64,000 nt of DNA from Membranipora membranacea (GCA_914767715.1 OU612073.1:7006001-7070000), one strand, 5' to 3'. Shown: positions 1 to 13,000, counted from the first letter of the stretch. Notes: generated from the sequence alone by a model not told the origin. A program made the numbers and translations.

Positions 1-1177
1 GTCTAATTTGGCAATTAAAACAGTTTGAGGGAATCTATACTATAGGTTTTGTAATATAACCAAGGAGTTCTCCTCGAATTAACTTCCTATATTTATGCGG
101 ACACGGTAAATAAATTTCAGCAGACCAAGACGTGTCAACAGAAGCTGGTTGCTGTTAGGTTACTTTTGTATACTAAGGCCAGACGTCCTCCAAGATAGCT
201 GATTTCCATATTGCAAATGCTGCATGCATGCATGCATCATCATTGATCAAGCAATAGTTCAGTAGGGATAGGATGTAACATTCAAACATTGAAAAATGCT
301 TTCAACTTTCCCTGTAGGTGTTGGATTAAGGTTGAGGTCAGACGGCAGTGGCTATATAGTGTCTGACCACATTTTTCTAATATAGTGTTCAATTTACATT
401 TCTGGATTAATTTGCTGAGGCACAGACTGTATTAAATGGCCCTGTGATATGCTCTTTGTATCACTTGATAATATCTATACTAGGATAGAACAGCAGCAGT
501 TTTTTCTCCTGTGTGAAGAATGAGATCATTATAATGGAAATGTCTGCTCACTACTGTCAGGAAATAAAATTGATTAATTATTTAATTAGTTAATTACTAA
601 ATGCCACCCAAAAGGGTCTAAATAATACTGGCGAGCGTAGATCATTATTGCACTGAAACTGTGAATATACCTTATAGCTATCGCACACAAATTTTATTGT
701 CTTTTCTCTTCTATTGTAGGTAGTGGGATGCTAAAGCCTGCTGTATCCTTTTCAGTACACACTTTGGTAGACATGACCTTTCCAAAGCTGAAAGATTACT
801 ATCTAGTCCTTGATTGTTCGCACACGACCAAGCTTTTTCTATTCATAGCAGTCTATGGTAGTGGATCAGGTTTTTTTTCAGATCATCTGCCTTTGGAATT
901 GCTCCCCACTACTGATAAGCCGGCTATTCAGGGGACGCAATTCAAAATACCGGCAAGCTGGGCCAAACTTGATGTCCTATAGTAGTGGTTCTCACTAATA
1001 GTTTGAAGATCAGCTCAGTGTAGGCGTAACATCTACAGTTTTCACATTATTGTCAAATATTCAACCTCTACAAACTAATTATTTACTCTTCATATTGATT
1101 ATCTATTAATCTAGCAGAATCAATTTAAGTTTTGCTACTAAGTTCCAAATACAATTCTTAACTGATGATAACTGCAG
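1..1177. other. Left flank, no confident gene
   Basis: AT-rich DNA with no convincing exon. It should hold the first exon of the Transmemb_17 gene that starts at 1178, because that exon opens in phase 0 without a start codon. One candidate is ATG at 601-603 (Met-Pro-Pro-Lys-Arg), which resembles the Arg/Lys-rich start of TMEM216. Its following donor (GTCTAA) is weak, so I do not call it. The open frame at 728-982 shows no recognisable domain. Confidence 0.4.
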
Positions 1178-2589
1178 ACATCTTCACCACAATGGCAAAT
1201 CTTCCTGTTCCTACACAGCTACTACTTCACTGCGATGATACTAGCTGAGCTGTTCATATTTATTTGGAAAGGTAGGATTTGATTGTGAATATTCTGACTT
1301 TTCAGTTGCAAACATTGTAATTTGTCTATGACATTGGTTCCAAAAAACTTCATCATTGTGTACTACAGGGCTAAATTAAAAGTATTAGTTACTTTACTTA
1401 CTTGCTGATGTGCGGTGTGTAATTTGCGGTCGATTTTTAAATTTAATCCCCTGTGTTTAGTAATGGTTTCTCCCTCTTGGCTACGTCAATTCATTGATGT
1501 TTCAAATGTTTACCAGTGTATGCTAGATGCCTTACTTTAGCTTGTTTCTGACTGTATGATTATTGTTATTTGATTACAGGATCTATTTTACCATATTCTG
1601 AGGGTGTGCTCAGTCTGGAGATTGTACTTCTGCTGCTGATTTCATTTCTGGAGATTGGTAGATTTTTCTGGGGTAAGTATTAGCTACATCATTTTACAGC
1701 CGAAATTCCATAAACATCTCCGTATGCCTGTTAGCCAAAGTTGTGCGATGATGAGCCAACATATCTCTGCCCTCACCAACTTCGATGTCGTTAATGAGTT
1801 GTCCTGTCATTTTCCGTGGGGGCACAACTTCTTAGTAACTAGACTCGCTTATGGAAAAGAATACTGGGTGATTACATAAAGTTTTTCAAATGAATCATCA
1901 TTTTAGGATTGATTGATTTGTAAGATATAGTTGACAATTATGATTCATTAGTCTTTTTTTGGGGGATTCAACTTGGAGCATGCTTCAAATTGAATCCCAA
2001 AATAAAAGACAATGGTGAGAGAGCAAGTTTCATGTATCCAGCTTGGAAATTCCCAATTCAGAAAGTAGATTGCTTTTTCTTTGCAACAAAACAGAACAAC
2101 AAACCAATAACCTGTAAAATCCAATAAATGGTTTTGGATATATAATTGTTGAAAGTGGTTATTATATTAATTTTAGCCATTTTTACCAACATAAGAAAAT
2201 GTGGGACAGAAGCCTCCAATAATCATCATTTAAACTCGTATTTCAAGGTGAATAACATTAACTGTGTTTTCTCCTGATATACGGCCCTCTGTTTGCACCT
2301 GAGTAAGCCTCATACCTATCTACCAGTGCTGCTTGAGAGTATTGCTTTAAGACTTGTGTTTTCTCCTTCAGGAATGAAAGGCAACCTAACAGAAAGAAGA
2401 CTAGCCTGTTTTATATCGATAGCTATGGGTATCACTTCAATCGGAGGAGGACTATACTTTGTACTATGGCAGACATATGTGCTAATGCTGGAGGCCATAC
2501 TATTCATCATACACATGGCGCTAGTGGTGATTGAAACTATATTTGGACTAGTGACTTTCTTTGCCATTCAGAAATCGCTTTCTACTTGA
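1178..2589 (+). CDS. TMEM216/TMEM80-like transmembrane protein (first exon missing)
   Basis: Three exons: 1178-1271, 1580-1672 and 2372-2589, all with GT-AG borders and compatible phases (0, 1, 1), total 134 codons plus TGA. The translation matches the Transmemb_17 family along its length. Exon one carries the first membrane segment (ending ELFIFIWK), exon two begins GSILPYS and holds the second segment, and exon three contains the diagnostic KGNLTERR and LWQTYVLMLEAIL motifs followed by the last segments. Vertebrate TMEM216 is about 145-148 aa, so only a short N-terminus is missing. Known members TMEM17, TMEM80, TMEM216 and TMEM231-associated partners sit in the ciliary transition zone (MKS module) and gate membrane-protein entry into cilia. 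The sequence is about equally close to TMEM216 and TMEM80, so no symbol is given. An AATAAA follows at 2771-2776. Confidence 0.85.
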
Positions 2590-2770
2590 AAGTTTGGAAA
2601 ACGGCTTTTGGTATCCTAGGAGTTTGTCTAGACATGGTTTATATATGCTTCAAAGCGTAAGCCAGTGACTGAACCGCCTATGAGCTCTGCTCTGAGGTTG
2701 GCTAAGAAAAAAATTTGAACTTTGACCGGTAGATAGTTACACACTGTTTGCTTTGTAGGTGGGGTTTAGA

Positions 2771-2776
2771 AATAAA
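2771..2776 (+). terminator. Polyadenylation signal of the Transmemb_17 gene
   Basis: Canonical AATAAA located 182 nt after the stop codon at 2589, with no other gene on this strand before 4203. Confidence 0.55.
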
Positions 2777-2921
2777 CTAATAACATCCTGTTGTAGATCA
2801 TTCCACATTTATTTCTATTGATATGACTTATATTGATGTCAAAGACCTGACAGGAATTCCAAGAATTGTGTCCACTCTGGATTTTTATGTTGTTTATCCA
2901 CTTGCCACTATCTATTATCAG

Positions 2922-3012
2922 GGCGTAGATTAGCCTGTCTTACCAAGATTTGTTGGGGGGAAACCCCCCCCCCCTACCAAACAAACCTTGTTAAGACAGG
3001 CTAGGCGTAGAT
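2922..3012. mobile_element. Foldback MITE with 9-bp target duplication
   Basis: A 73-bp palindromic element (2931-3003) begins TAGCCTGTCTT and ends with the inverse AAGACAGGCTA; the centre is a G-run/C-run. It is flanked by perfect 9-bp direct repeats GGCGTAGAT (2922-2930 and 3004-3012). Nine-base target duplications are typical of Mutator-like transposons. A relative with the same termini lies at 44624-44704. Confidence 0.75.
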
Positions 3013-4202
3013 ATAAGTGCAACGAGGCGCTGTTATCTGATTCAAATTTTATTGAATAAACTACTGTTTTGCCTTAAGAATGTGCTTGTTCTAGTTGGAT
3101 GGATGGGTTGTGTGCATCGATTTTATCGGATTATAGACATTATCACACAGTGAGCATTAATTTGAATCTTTGAACTGTTGCCCCCTGTCCAACAGCCCTC
3201 CCCAAAAATTAAATTATGAAAATTATCTAAGCCTGCTCCGTTATGTTTCCTGTTTTACTCTTTAATTTATCACAGTCCTTTGTTATTAGTTTGTAGCTTT
3301 ATCTTCTAAGTTTATGGATTCAGTCAGCTCTGGCTTGTTTGTGTGCATTGGGTAAGTGTCCTTTATGATTGCTCATCATACCGTTACTGGGAAATCCAAT
3401 GATGATTCATGAAAGATAGAGCAAAGTCCACAACAAGAAATCATCCGATTACATCCATTAATGACAGGAGTGTATAATAAAGATAATTCATCTTCTCTGA
3501 GGATTAAGGGTAATAATCTGGAAAATTATCATTTTTTGACAGATTTATCCATATAGTTATAATATACGATGTAGTGAGGCTATGGGTTTATGACGCCTAG
3601 AATTTTGCGGCGCTCCGAAACTGGTCCACCATAGAACGTTCTTTTGGTTGCGCACCGTGTAAAATCAGCATCAAAAATTCAATCTTCTGGGATGCCAAGC
3701 ATAAGGCATTGGATCTCAACACACTGCCGTTCACCAGAGTTTCGATCTATGTCTTTCAAATTGTTTGCTGTAATGTAAATCAAGGTTGAAGATGATAAAC
3801 AAACCCCGAATTCATACTCTTTTTTGTTCATGTGTACTTTTAGCAGCCAAGACATAATTCTGGTCATGCATTCATCAGATATACCCTTGAACCTGGATCC
3901 ACCCCTAGTCTTCCGCGGAATGCCAAACATTAGTCGATGCATAATATTTGTCTCTCAGTCTTAGCTTGTTCCATAACATTCAGTGATTTCACCACCACAC
4001 TGGCAGTGGCAGCATAAAATAATACAAGAGTGGCAGTGGGTAGGAGCAGACACTAAAAAGCTGATAGCACTATCTGGGAGATGAAACCACGCCATCTATC
4101 TAAGCTTGAGAGAAATAACTGCGATCCAAGATCCATCTTCTTCGCATATATCTGACTGTTGAAAAATAAAGCTGACACTGAGATATCCTTTCCTGCTTCA
4201 AG
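3013..4202. other. Intergenic region
   Basis: No gene recognised between the Transmemb_17 gene and the first ankyrin-caspase gene. It presumably contains the promoter and 5' UTR of the latter. An 87-codon minus-strand frame at 3679-3942 has no recognisable domain and is not called. Confidence 0.4.
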
Positions 4203-6353
4203 ATGCTGCTTCATGTGCTAATGCGAGCTGACCGTGCAACGCTTCGATTGATTCCAAGAAAGAATATGCCTAAAATAAAAGTCCCAAAAATAAGGGACCA
4301 GGAAGAACTCAACACCACCGTCAGTCAACCCCATAAGAAATCTAGGATCAGGACTGAAATGAGAGAACTCTTGGGCACTGATGTTACCAAGCTGCTGAAT
4401 CTAAAACTCAAACCAACCAAACAGAGTTTGTATGTTTGTGTACAAGACTTTGTGGGTAAGACTGTTATTCACAAAGCTACCATCAGGTTGGATACACGAT
4501 CTCTCTCAGCTGTGATGGAGAAAATGAAGCCAGAAGACAAGCTAAAATCTTTGCAAATGCAAGATCATTATGGCAATACTGCAATTCACTATGCAGTTAT
4601 GCTAGGAAGGAAAGATTTGGCGGAAATCATGTTGGCTGGTATCCCTGACATCTTTGCTTTCTTTAGAATTCGGAACAACAGCGGTGAAACAGTCTTGCAT
4701 TGCTCCGCAATCTATGGCACAGAAGAAACAACAGAATATATGCTAAAAAACATGAGTCGAGAACAGTTTGGCGATCTGGTTTTTTCTAAGGACAAAATCA
4801 ACCAAACAGTCCTGGAAGGTGCAGAAGCTTGTAGCAAAACAGCCACAGCGCAGATGTTACGAGAAGCTATCATTGATATAGCAATAGCGGAAGACAATTT
4901 AAAAGGTATGTTCAATCACAATTTTCCGTAATGAATTTTAGCTCTCATCATGAAAACAGAGTAACAATTGATGCTGTTTTGTTTATAGTATTATCAAAGG
5001 GTAAGCGCTTAACTTTTCTTCGTTATTCGGCAAAGCAAATGTCGCAACAACATTATTTAAACGTAAACGCTATGAAAGCAAATTGTGTACAGCAGGTCAA
5101 AGACCTGCTGTTACATTCTGTCTTGTTTTAGATTTTTATTTCCTTTTAATTGCTTATTGATATTTGAGTATATATCAGACAACATCACCCCAGCGTCATC
5201 GACTAAAATTCAGACTTTTATCACAATCACTATTTATTCTGTTCTAGAAAAGGCACATCTTATCTCATATCTCAGCAAAGAGCACCCTCTCACAGCTGCC
5301 CAGGCATACAAGCTATCTAAACATAGTGATCGTTATGTAATTCCAAAACATCAAGATGGAGCCAGGATATATGGACTGGTTTTGTACAATGTTGATGGTA
5401 GGACGGGCTCGGTCAGAGAGGCAAATGCTATCGAATATGCTCTTCAAAGACATTCATGTGAAGCAGTGAAAAGAGTTGAATGGTCAACTGAACGGGATCT
5501 CAGGGACATTATCACCCTCCATCTACAGGAAATAGAGGAAGCGGCTGATTGCGCTCTACTGATGGTGTTCATTATGTCACATGGTACGCTGGGGGCTCTC
5601 AGTGCAAGTGATGGCCGCAGTATACCAATCAACAACATCTTACATCAATTCTCTCAAATTCTCAACAAAGACACACCAATGGTAAGTGCGAACAATGGTC
5701 AAAGATTATCAGTTTTGTTACGCAATTAGTTGAACCAGGGTCACTTTACCAGCACTTGTAAACACCTGATGGTTTAACATGGAAAGATAACAGTAGCGCC
5801 ATTTCGAAGGATACCAATTGACATATAGCCATACTTGTATAGTTATATATACCTATGACTTTTCTGTACTTATCTTATCGTGTGATCCATTTGTACAATC
5901 AAAGACAATTGGTAGGGAAACTCCACAGGGTTATCATAGTTCACCGGTCCATTTGTTCTCAGCCTTTGCTGTGTTTGATTATAGGCTATGGTTGTCCAGG
6001 CTTGTCAAGTTTTCAACATAGCAGGCCGAGATGAGTCGATGTCTATACATGACATGCCAGAGATGGCACCATCAGACTCTCACTCCAACAAGCATATCGT
6101 GCTACGCAGGCCCAACACGCTACTCATAATGGCTGTCGCTGGAAGAGCACTTGTCCGTGGCGCATACATTGTTGCACTAGCTGAAGAGATTAAACAAGCA
6201 GATGGACTGAAATGTCTACGGGATATGCATCAGGGTGCCTGCAGAAGTGTGAACAAAAACTTTCCTGAACAAATAATGGAATTGAGAGAAACACTCTCCG
6301 GGAAAATTGTGCTTCCTGTGTCAACGATAAACGTTGAGCAGAGAACCTTTTGA
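4203..6353 (+). CDS. Ankyrin-repeat caspase-like cysteine protease, copy 1
   Basis: Three exons: 4203-4905, 5248-5681 and 5985-6353; summed length 1506 nt gives 501 aa. The N-terminal half has a basic leader followed by about four ankyrin repeats (roughly residues 80-225; clear cores GNTAIHYAVMLGR and GETVLHCSAIYGT). The C-terminal half is a clan CD caspase fold. It has a p20-like strand [10 protein letters not shown], an RTGS loop corresponding to the P1-Asp-binding Arg, catalytic His in MSHG (codon 5580-5582), and catalytic Cys in VVQAC (codon 6003-6005). A linker with several Asp leads to a p10-like part with the pattern AGRALVRGAYI, whose second Arg aligns with the caspase SWR arginine. 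The residue two after Cys is Val, not the Gly of QACxG. Caspases cleave after Asp in apoptosis or inflammation; the ankyrin prodomain replaces the usual CARD/DED and may bind an adaptor. Activity is inferred, not shown. Confidence 0.85.
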
Positions 6354-6491
6354 ATTGTCAAGTACTTCCATCAGTTACTGACTGTAACATCGGTAGAAAT
6401 CCGTTTTTGCTTTCAATGACTCATAAAACAGCCCACATGTAAGATAAAAAAATTCCCTCTACTAAGGAAACAATATGTTACCATAACTCAC

Positions 6492-6497
6492 AATAAA
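6492..6497 (+). terminator. Polyadenylation signal of ankyrin-caspase copy 1
   Basis: AATAAA 139 nt after the stop at 6353, in the spacer between this gene and the convergent 3' end of SCAP. Confidence 0.55.
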
Positions 6498-7037
6498 CAT
6501 TTTTGAACTACTTATAGCATGATTTTGGTAAAAGTGATGAAAAGTTAGACACCTAGATATTTTTGACATGATTTCTATCTGTACAACTTGGTTCCTCTAT
6601 TCACACTAGGAAAGGTTTCATATTGTAAAATTATCTTATTAATCTTATTTTTCTCATGGTTATTAAAACAAGGAGACTATTATTACTGATCGATGAAATG
6701 GTGCCTGACTAACTTCTCTTAGTCAGACAGTATCAGTGCTACTTCTAAGTCCCACATTATATGAGGAGTTTTTATAGCAACAAAATGTTGAAAATCAGGA
6801 AAAGTGAGAATTATTATTCCATCAATATAGAATCATTATTGAATAACAAATTAACTGAATCATCTGTCACAACCTTCTAAATTGGGCAACAGTAACATGA
6901 TAGATAACCAAATAAAATATGCATTGTATGGAAGTACGGTAAGCAGGGGTGGGGATCACATTTCCTAGTCTAAAGCTCAGGATTATTCACTCTTTGGCAA
7001 TGGAATATAGATGTGTGGCAATGTGGCTTTATGATTG
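6498..7037. other. Convergent spacer between ankyrin-caspase 1 and SCAP
   Basis: AT-rich spacer that should contain the 3' UTR of SCAP (minus strand). I see no coding potential and no clear minus-strand AATAAA. Confidence 0.4.
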
Positions 7038-10000
7038 CTATAAGCGCCTGTGAGGTAACATTTTAGGAAATAATATAGAATGGATTTGCGAGCCCACCAC
7101 CGCGACAAGCGTCGAAACGCTCACAACCTGTAGGTTATTGATACTGTCAACACAATTTGTACTAGGTAATGTTATCGTATAGACTAATTCTCCGCATTCT
7201 AAATCCCAGAAATAGAGGGTGTCCTTACCCCCGCTGACTAGTAAACAATCTGCTAATATGGCTATGGCTCCGCTGAGGCTAGACTGAGATCTATGAATAC
7301 TGTGTAACATTCTACCGCTGGATTTATCCCAAACGCATATGAGAGAGTCAAGACTAGAGGCTACAACATAGTTACTGGATATGCTGAGATTTAGTATAGG
7401 GCCGATCAGCCCTGTGAGTTTATGAATGCAAGCACCGGTTAGTAGGTCCCAAAGTCTAATCATGCCATCTTCTGACGCAGTCTGTGCTGTGGCTGTCTGC
7501 TCGTCCGCTTGTAGAAGAATGATTGAATCTTTGTGACCACGTAGAGTATATAGAAGGTGTGCGTCGTCTGCTCTGTACACATTTATAACTTTGTCTTCGC
7601 AAGCTGTCAGACAGCGACCACCTGGGAATATCAATCATAACATTGAGACCAAAATGCTGGCGATTAAATTTTAAATAAAGTTTGAACAATGAGACACAAT
7701 ATCAGGCTGTTTCGGAGAAATGAATTTGTTCAACCAGCTTGTATCGAAATGAGCTGTTTACTGGTGAGATGAGTATGTGACATTCAATCTGTTTCCTCCC
7801 ACTAGCAAGCGAAGGAAAATGATACTTGTTCTCCTTGTAAATATAAGGGGATGACTAGACCAAGTTTGGTCCATTTGCCTGCATTCCGAGTTGCTGCCGA
7901 TCCACCGGTCACGCCGCAGTAGAGGGGGGCAACTCCAAAGCGTAGGCAAATGGATCAAACTTGATCTAGGGGATGACTTGAACAGTTGCGACCCCAGGTT
8001 TTGTCCCATTGACATAAGAGCAGATTTATTTAAACCTCACATAAAGCATGAAACAATGTTTTAATTGGGATTGGTTCAAGATTCTGTGACAGTTAACATC
8101 TGACACATTGAAACAATTCAGAAGAAAGATTATAATAACTTTTCAAGTACTGAATTAAAGTATTGCAAGGATTGTGTTAAAATATTCATGTAGTAGTATT
8201 GTCAAAAAATCACAAACTCACTTGCTATGGCTAGTAATCCTATAGTGCTCTGGTGAGCTTTCACACTGGATAGTGTAGTACATTGTAAATCTGTTTCCCT
8301 CCATGTAATAATAGTGTTACCCAGCGACCTGATTCGACGGTGACCTTTACTGTAACCTTCAACACCAGAGGGAGCTGTCAAGTTTACTCGAGGGATGTAT
8401 GAGATTTCTATAAAATCTAGATACCCATCCGTCCTACCAGCTATAACCCTGTTGACATAAAATCAAGTTCATATAAGAGGAAGTGTGAAAATATCAGACA
8501 CATATGGCACAAAATGTAGTATCATGGGTTATACTTTTGCCTCTTTTCAATAATTTGTTTGCTATGGAACGTTCCTATTCAGCTAAAATTCATTTCATTT
8601 TCAATTAGTATTCAATTGTTTTGCGGCAAATCAATATCAGTATAAGGGCAGCATTGAGGAACAATATTCCAAATCCCAAACGCGTATAAAACTGGAGGGA
8701 TCATAAAATTCAGTCAGTTGACTTAGCATACATGGAGCAGATATGGGTCATGGTGTCATGAGATCTGCTAGTTTTTCTTGATGACTCTGGGACAAAGCCA
8801 GTAACCGATTAAAACTTAGTATTGCATCAATATCATGTCTCATCATCTTTTTGCCTGGATTAAAGCTGCACCAGGTCGTGTAACCTCAAAACATGGGCAA
8901 GGCACTATCAAGTTTTTCAAAAGAACTGAAACAGAACAAAACATTCCCGCAGCCAGTCTACACAACATCGCGGAGATAAAGCAGGATGACAGTGAGCGTC
9001 ATAGTCTGGATTCATCAAGTCCTCAACACCCTAAGGTTAAGACATCGAGAACCTACAATGTTCTTGACAACAACTGTATGAGAAACAGACATTTCAGTGA
9101 GAATCCGGTGGATAAATTCAATGGAGACTGGAGCCTTTCTTTACTCGACTCAGAGAGAGCGCCAAGCTATTACGGTAACACCGCACTTCACTATGTAGCT
9201 ATGATGGGTAGGGTGGATTGGGCACAAGAGGTGCTGGAAAATACAAATGCTGCAGAGCGACTAAGACTCCTGAGCATGCAGAACAATCGCGGAGAAACAG
9301 TATTACACTCTGCAGTCATCTACGGAACTAGTGAGATTACTAAATGTATCCTGGACTCATTGGACGTAAAACAGAAATGTCTCCTGATGCACCTGAGAGA
9401 CCGATTCCATGAAACAGCCTTAGATGGGGCAGAAAGATGTGGGTACAGGGACCAGGCCCAGGTTATCTGCAACCAGATGAACCAAACTCATACCCCCAGT
9501 GAAAGTGAGTTTATTCAATGGTCTTGATCATTGTCACTATTTCATACTAAAATCAAGGAGTAACTCCTTGCTACGATCCATCAGTTCAATTATCAAGTAT
9601 TGTCTTCTACAATAACCTTTATGACGCTTCAGCAGACAAACCCAGTTTAAAATTGTAATTACTACATAATATAATTTAATTGATTATTTTGAATCTTTTC
9701 TGAATAATATTTTTTTATTTCTAACTAAGGTGAGTCAACTCAGACCCAAGCTCAAAGACAAGAACCAGAGTTGTCCGCCATCTTTCGGGAGGAAAACCAA
9801 GATCGCTACATTATACCAAAGAAAGACGAAGCATGCAGTAAGATATATGGGCTTGTGCTGTACAACACCCATGATAGACGCGGATCTGAAAAGGAAGCAG
9901 CAACAATCCATGAGGCTCTTGGCAGCCTTACCCGTAATAATAAGAAGGTTGAATGGTCAACAAAGCTGCAGCTTGAAACGATGCTTTCAGTGCAACTTGA

Positions 10001-13000
10001 GGAGGTTCAGCGAGCTGGTGATTGCGCACTGCTTCTAGTCTTTCTTATGTCACATGGATCTCAATGTGCGCTACATGCCAGTAACGGCCGTAAGATCTAT
10101 ATAAACAACATGCTTCATCAGCTGGCTTACAACATGGACACCAAAGAAACGCCTGTGGTAAGTTCTCAAGATTTTTCTTGAAGAGTTGTCTTCTCAACTA
10201 TTGGTGAGGGCAGAGAGTATGAGTAGTTGAGAGTATATGAGAAAGAATTTCCTCCCAAAATTTCTCATTACTTGATATGAGGCCCCAGTCTAATGTATAG
10301 CTTGTCACTGCTCTCTTAGTTAGACTAAGAGCATCAAAACGATACCAAAACCTCAAAGGTGCATGTATAACTTTAAATAATCTGGGAACTGCGAATATAC
10401 CTATAGGCCAATGTTAAAATAATCTTTCATGGTTGTTCATGCACTAAATGAATACAACATCAGTTTATTCCTAGTTTTTGAATTCGAACAATTCCTCTCT
10501 TTCAGGTGATTGTTGTATAAGCTTGTCAGCTAAACGGAAATGACAACCACAATGACAGTCAAGACGAAAGCAATGACATGGCGCAGGTTACGACCGATGA
10601 CCTAGAAACTGAAAATCATATAGTGCTGCGTCGACCGAACACTCTACTGATTACAGCATTGCCAGGTGTGGCGGCAAGGCGTGGGGCGTACATCACAGCT
10701 CTAGCCAGAGAAATCAGACTGGCCAATGGGGAGAGGAGTTTCCGTGACATGCACCAATCAGCTTGCAGGCGTGTACAAGTAGACATCCCTCATCAAGTGA
10801 TGGTCCTACGTGACACCCTCAATAAAAAGATCATATTACCAGCGCCTTCACCAGACAGTATACAAAGCCCATCATGATATGATGAAGGCAGAGACTTTAG
10901 TCTCTGATGAAAGTATGCTAGGAAAGACATCATTTGGTTGATATATAATAACAAATATGAATTTGCCATGCAATATTCATGACTCATAACTACCTTTCCG
11001 TTCGTATTAGCAATATGTTCATTCCACTTCTGTTTGGAGCTCTCCGCAGTTGTTGATTTAATACGCACAATTATTAGCAGTGAAAGGTAATATTTTCAGT
11101 TCGTTGGTTGGGTTTAATTTTCTGCAATAATGTCTGTTTCTTTATCCAATTGATCTATTTGATAAACTTTTTGAAGGACTCAGTAATACTGACCATGGTA
11201 CGAATAATAACAATAAAATAAGAGTTTAAATTCAAGTTTGCATTGTATGAGCACGATAACCTTATCAGGCGGATAAAGATTTTAATCTCAAATTATCACA
11301 TGTCATGTTAGAGCTAAAATACAGAACATAACAGAACAAGCCAATTTTGAGAGTCGAAGGTATATATATATGATACATTGTCAAAAATAACACATACCTG
11401 TTTTCATAAGCTTTGATGCTGGCTATCCCGCTGTTCCTAGTAGCATTACTGTGTCGATACTTTAGTGATCCGTTAACGCTATCCCAGAATTCTATGTTAC
11501 CATTACTACAGCCAGCCACGATAAGGCCGTCAGCCACATCAAGGCACCATATATTAGGAGCCCTGGCAGAGATTGATGAGGAGGATGGATGAGCGCCCGC
11601 CCCGGGGATGACATATGTGTGGGGGTCAGTGTAGAAGGGAGACGTCACAGGGGGATGAAGGGCTTCTGGACTGTGTATACCTGACATCAAAACTTCCTAC
11701 AACATCAATATAAACAGGGCCATGACAAGAAGTGTATAACATATCATTGTATAAATATATATATACTCTTCCGACTAGTATGTTTGCATTGTTGGATATT
11801 TTCAAAAATAGTCACCAAGTCAAAGAGTGATGTTTTGTTTTTGTTTTGTTAGGTGACTTCATGTTTTGCCAATAGTTGATTATATTAATAGTAAAGGCAA
11901 ACAGCTGTATTGAAAAAGTGCTGGCACACAACCAAGATTTTCACTCAAATTCGTTTTCCGTGACGTGAGTTCAATCAATATTAATAATTTCTGGAGTAAT
12001 CAAGCAATGGAAAGAGGGAAGTTACTGTTTCACCTTGAGCAAACTTGGTCTTCTCACTCAATGCATTATGTCTGGATGTGGTAAATCCGTCAACATGTAG
12101 TTATAATATTTATGATTGATATTTCTACAGTGAACAAAATGATTGGCTGGCTTCCAAAAGTACATTAACGTAAACAAGTTTCTGTAAAAGATGTCCAATC
12201 GTGATCTTTGCTCAATACTCTAAGTTTGGATGAGGTAAAACCATAAACATAATTAATTCTTATTCATAGTTCTACAGGCAGACAAATTGATTGGCTGGCT
12301 TCCAAAAATTTCAAAAACGTAAACAAATGTGATCTACTGATAGTTGCACCAGATATCTTGTTGCAGAAAAAAAGCCAAACCTGCTGCTTGCGTTCCGTTT
12401 CTATTTCTCGTAGACATTCAGCAAAGCTTTTCTTTTCCATCCTGTTGAACTGTGTGGAGACAAACGGGGCGAGGTCGAATGAGGTGACACTTGCTGCCGG
12501 GCTGCCGGAGGTGAAGCTACACTGAGGCTGTAACTCATGCTGGCTGTCTACACTGGTCTAAAATACAGATTTAAAATTTTAAATAAAATTATGATACGGG
12601 TTATGATCAAGTTTAAGTCACCATGTACGAAAACCTACCAAGTCAAATAGCTCATTTGACATGAAAACTTTGGGTAACAGCTATAAAAGAAATAAAAATA
12701 AAAGATGGATGTTAGCGGTTAATTTTCTCCTTCTTGTAATTTTTTTGGAACTTAGCTGCACAACACTAATTTAATGTGCCTTTGGCTATGAATTGGAGTG
12801 TGAGTGTTGTCATAGCTTGTCATGAGATTTCAATAAAATTCTGACAGCCATACATGAATTGTCACACCCACACATCATACTAAGGGAACTTTGTTGACTA
12901 AGGTTACCATGTTCAAGAGAAAAACACTACACAGAGGGATGCAAGGTAATTGACTATCTCAATGACAGATATTATGGTCAAACAGTTTTTCAAGTGGTCT

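Noticed and set aside
728-982. 84-codon open frame in the left flank
   Set aside because: No domain, no splice support, and the Transmemb_17 exons use other positions.
3679-3942. 87-codon minus-strand open frame
   Set aside because: Not recognisable, no splice partner, contains a short internal repeat (LMFGIP / LMLGIP); likely chance.
10518-10520. Reassigned TAA (Gln) genetic code to explain the stop in the caspase active site
   Set aside because: All other genes in the window (SCAP, VPS26C, TMEM216-like, receptors) use stops normally, and SCAP ends in TAG at a conserved place. One nonsense codon does not support a code change.
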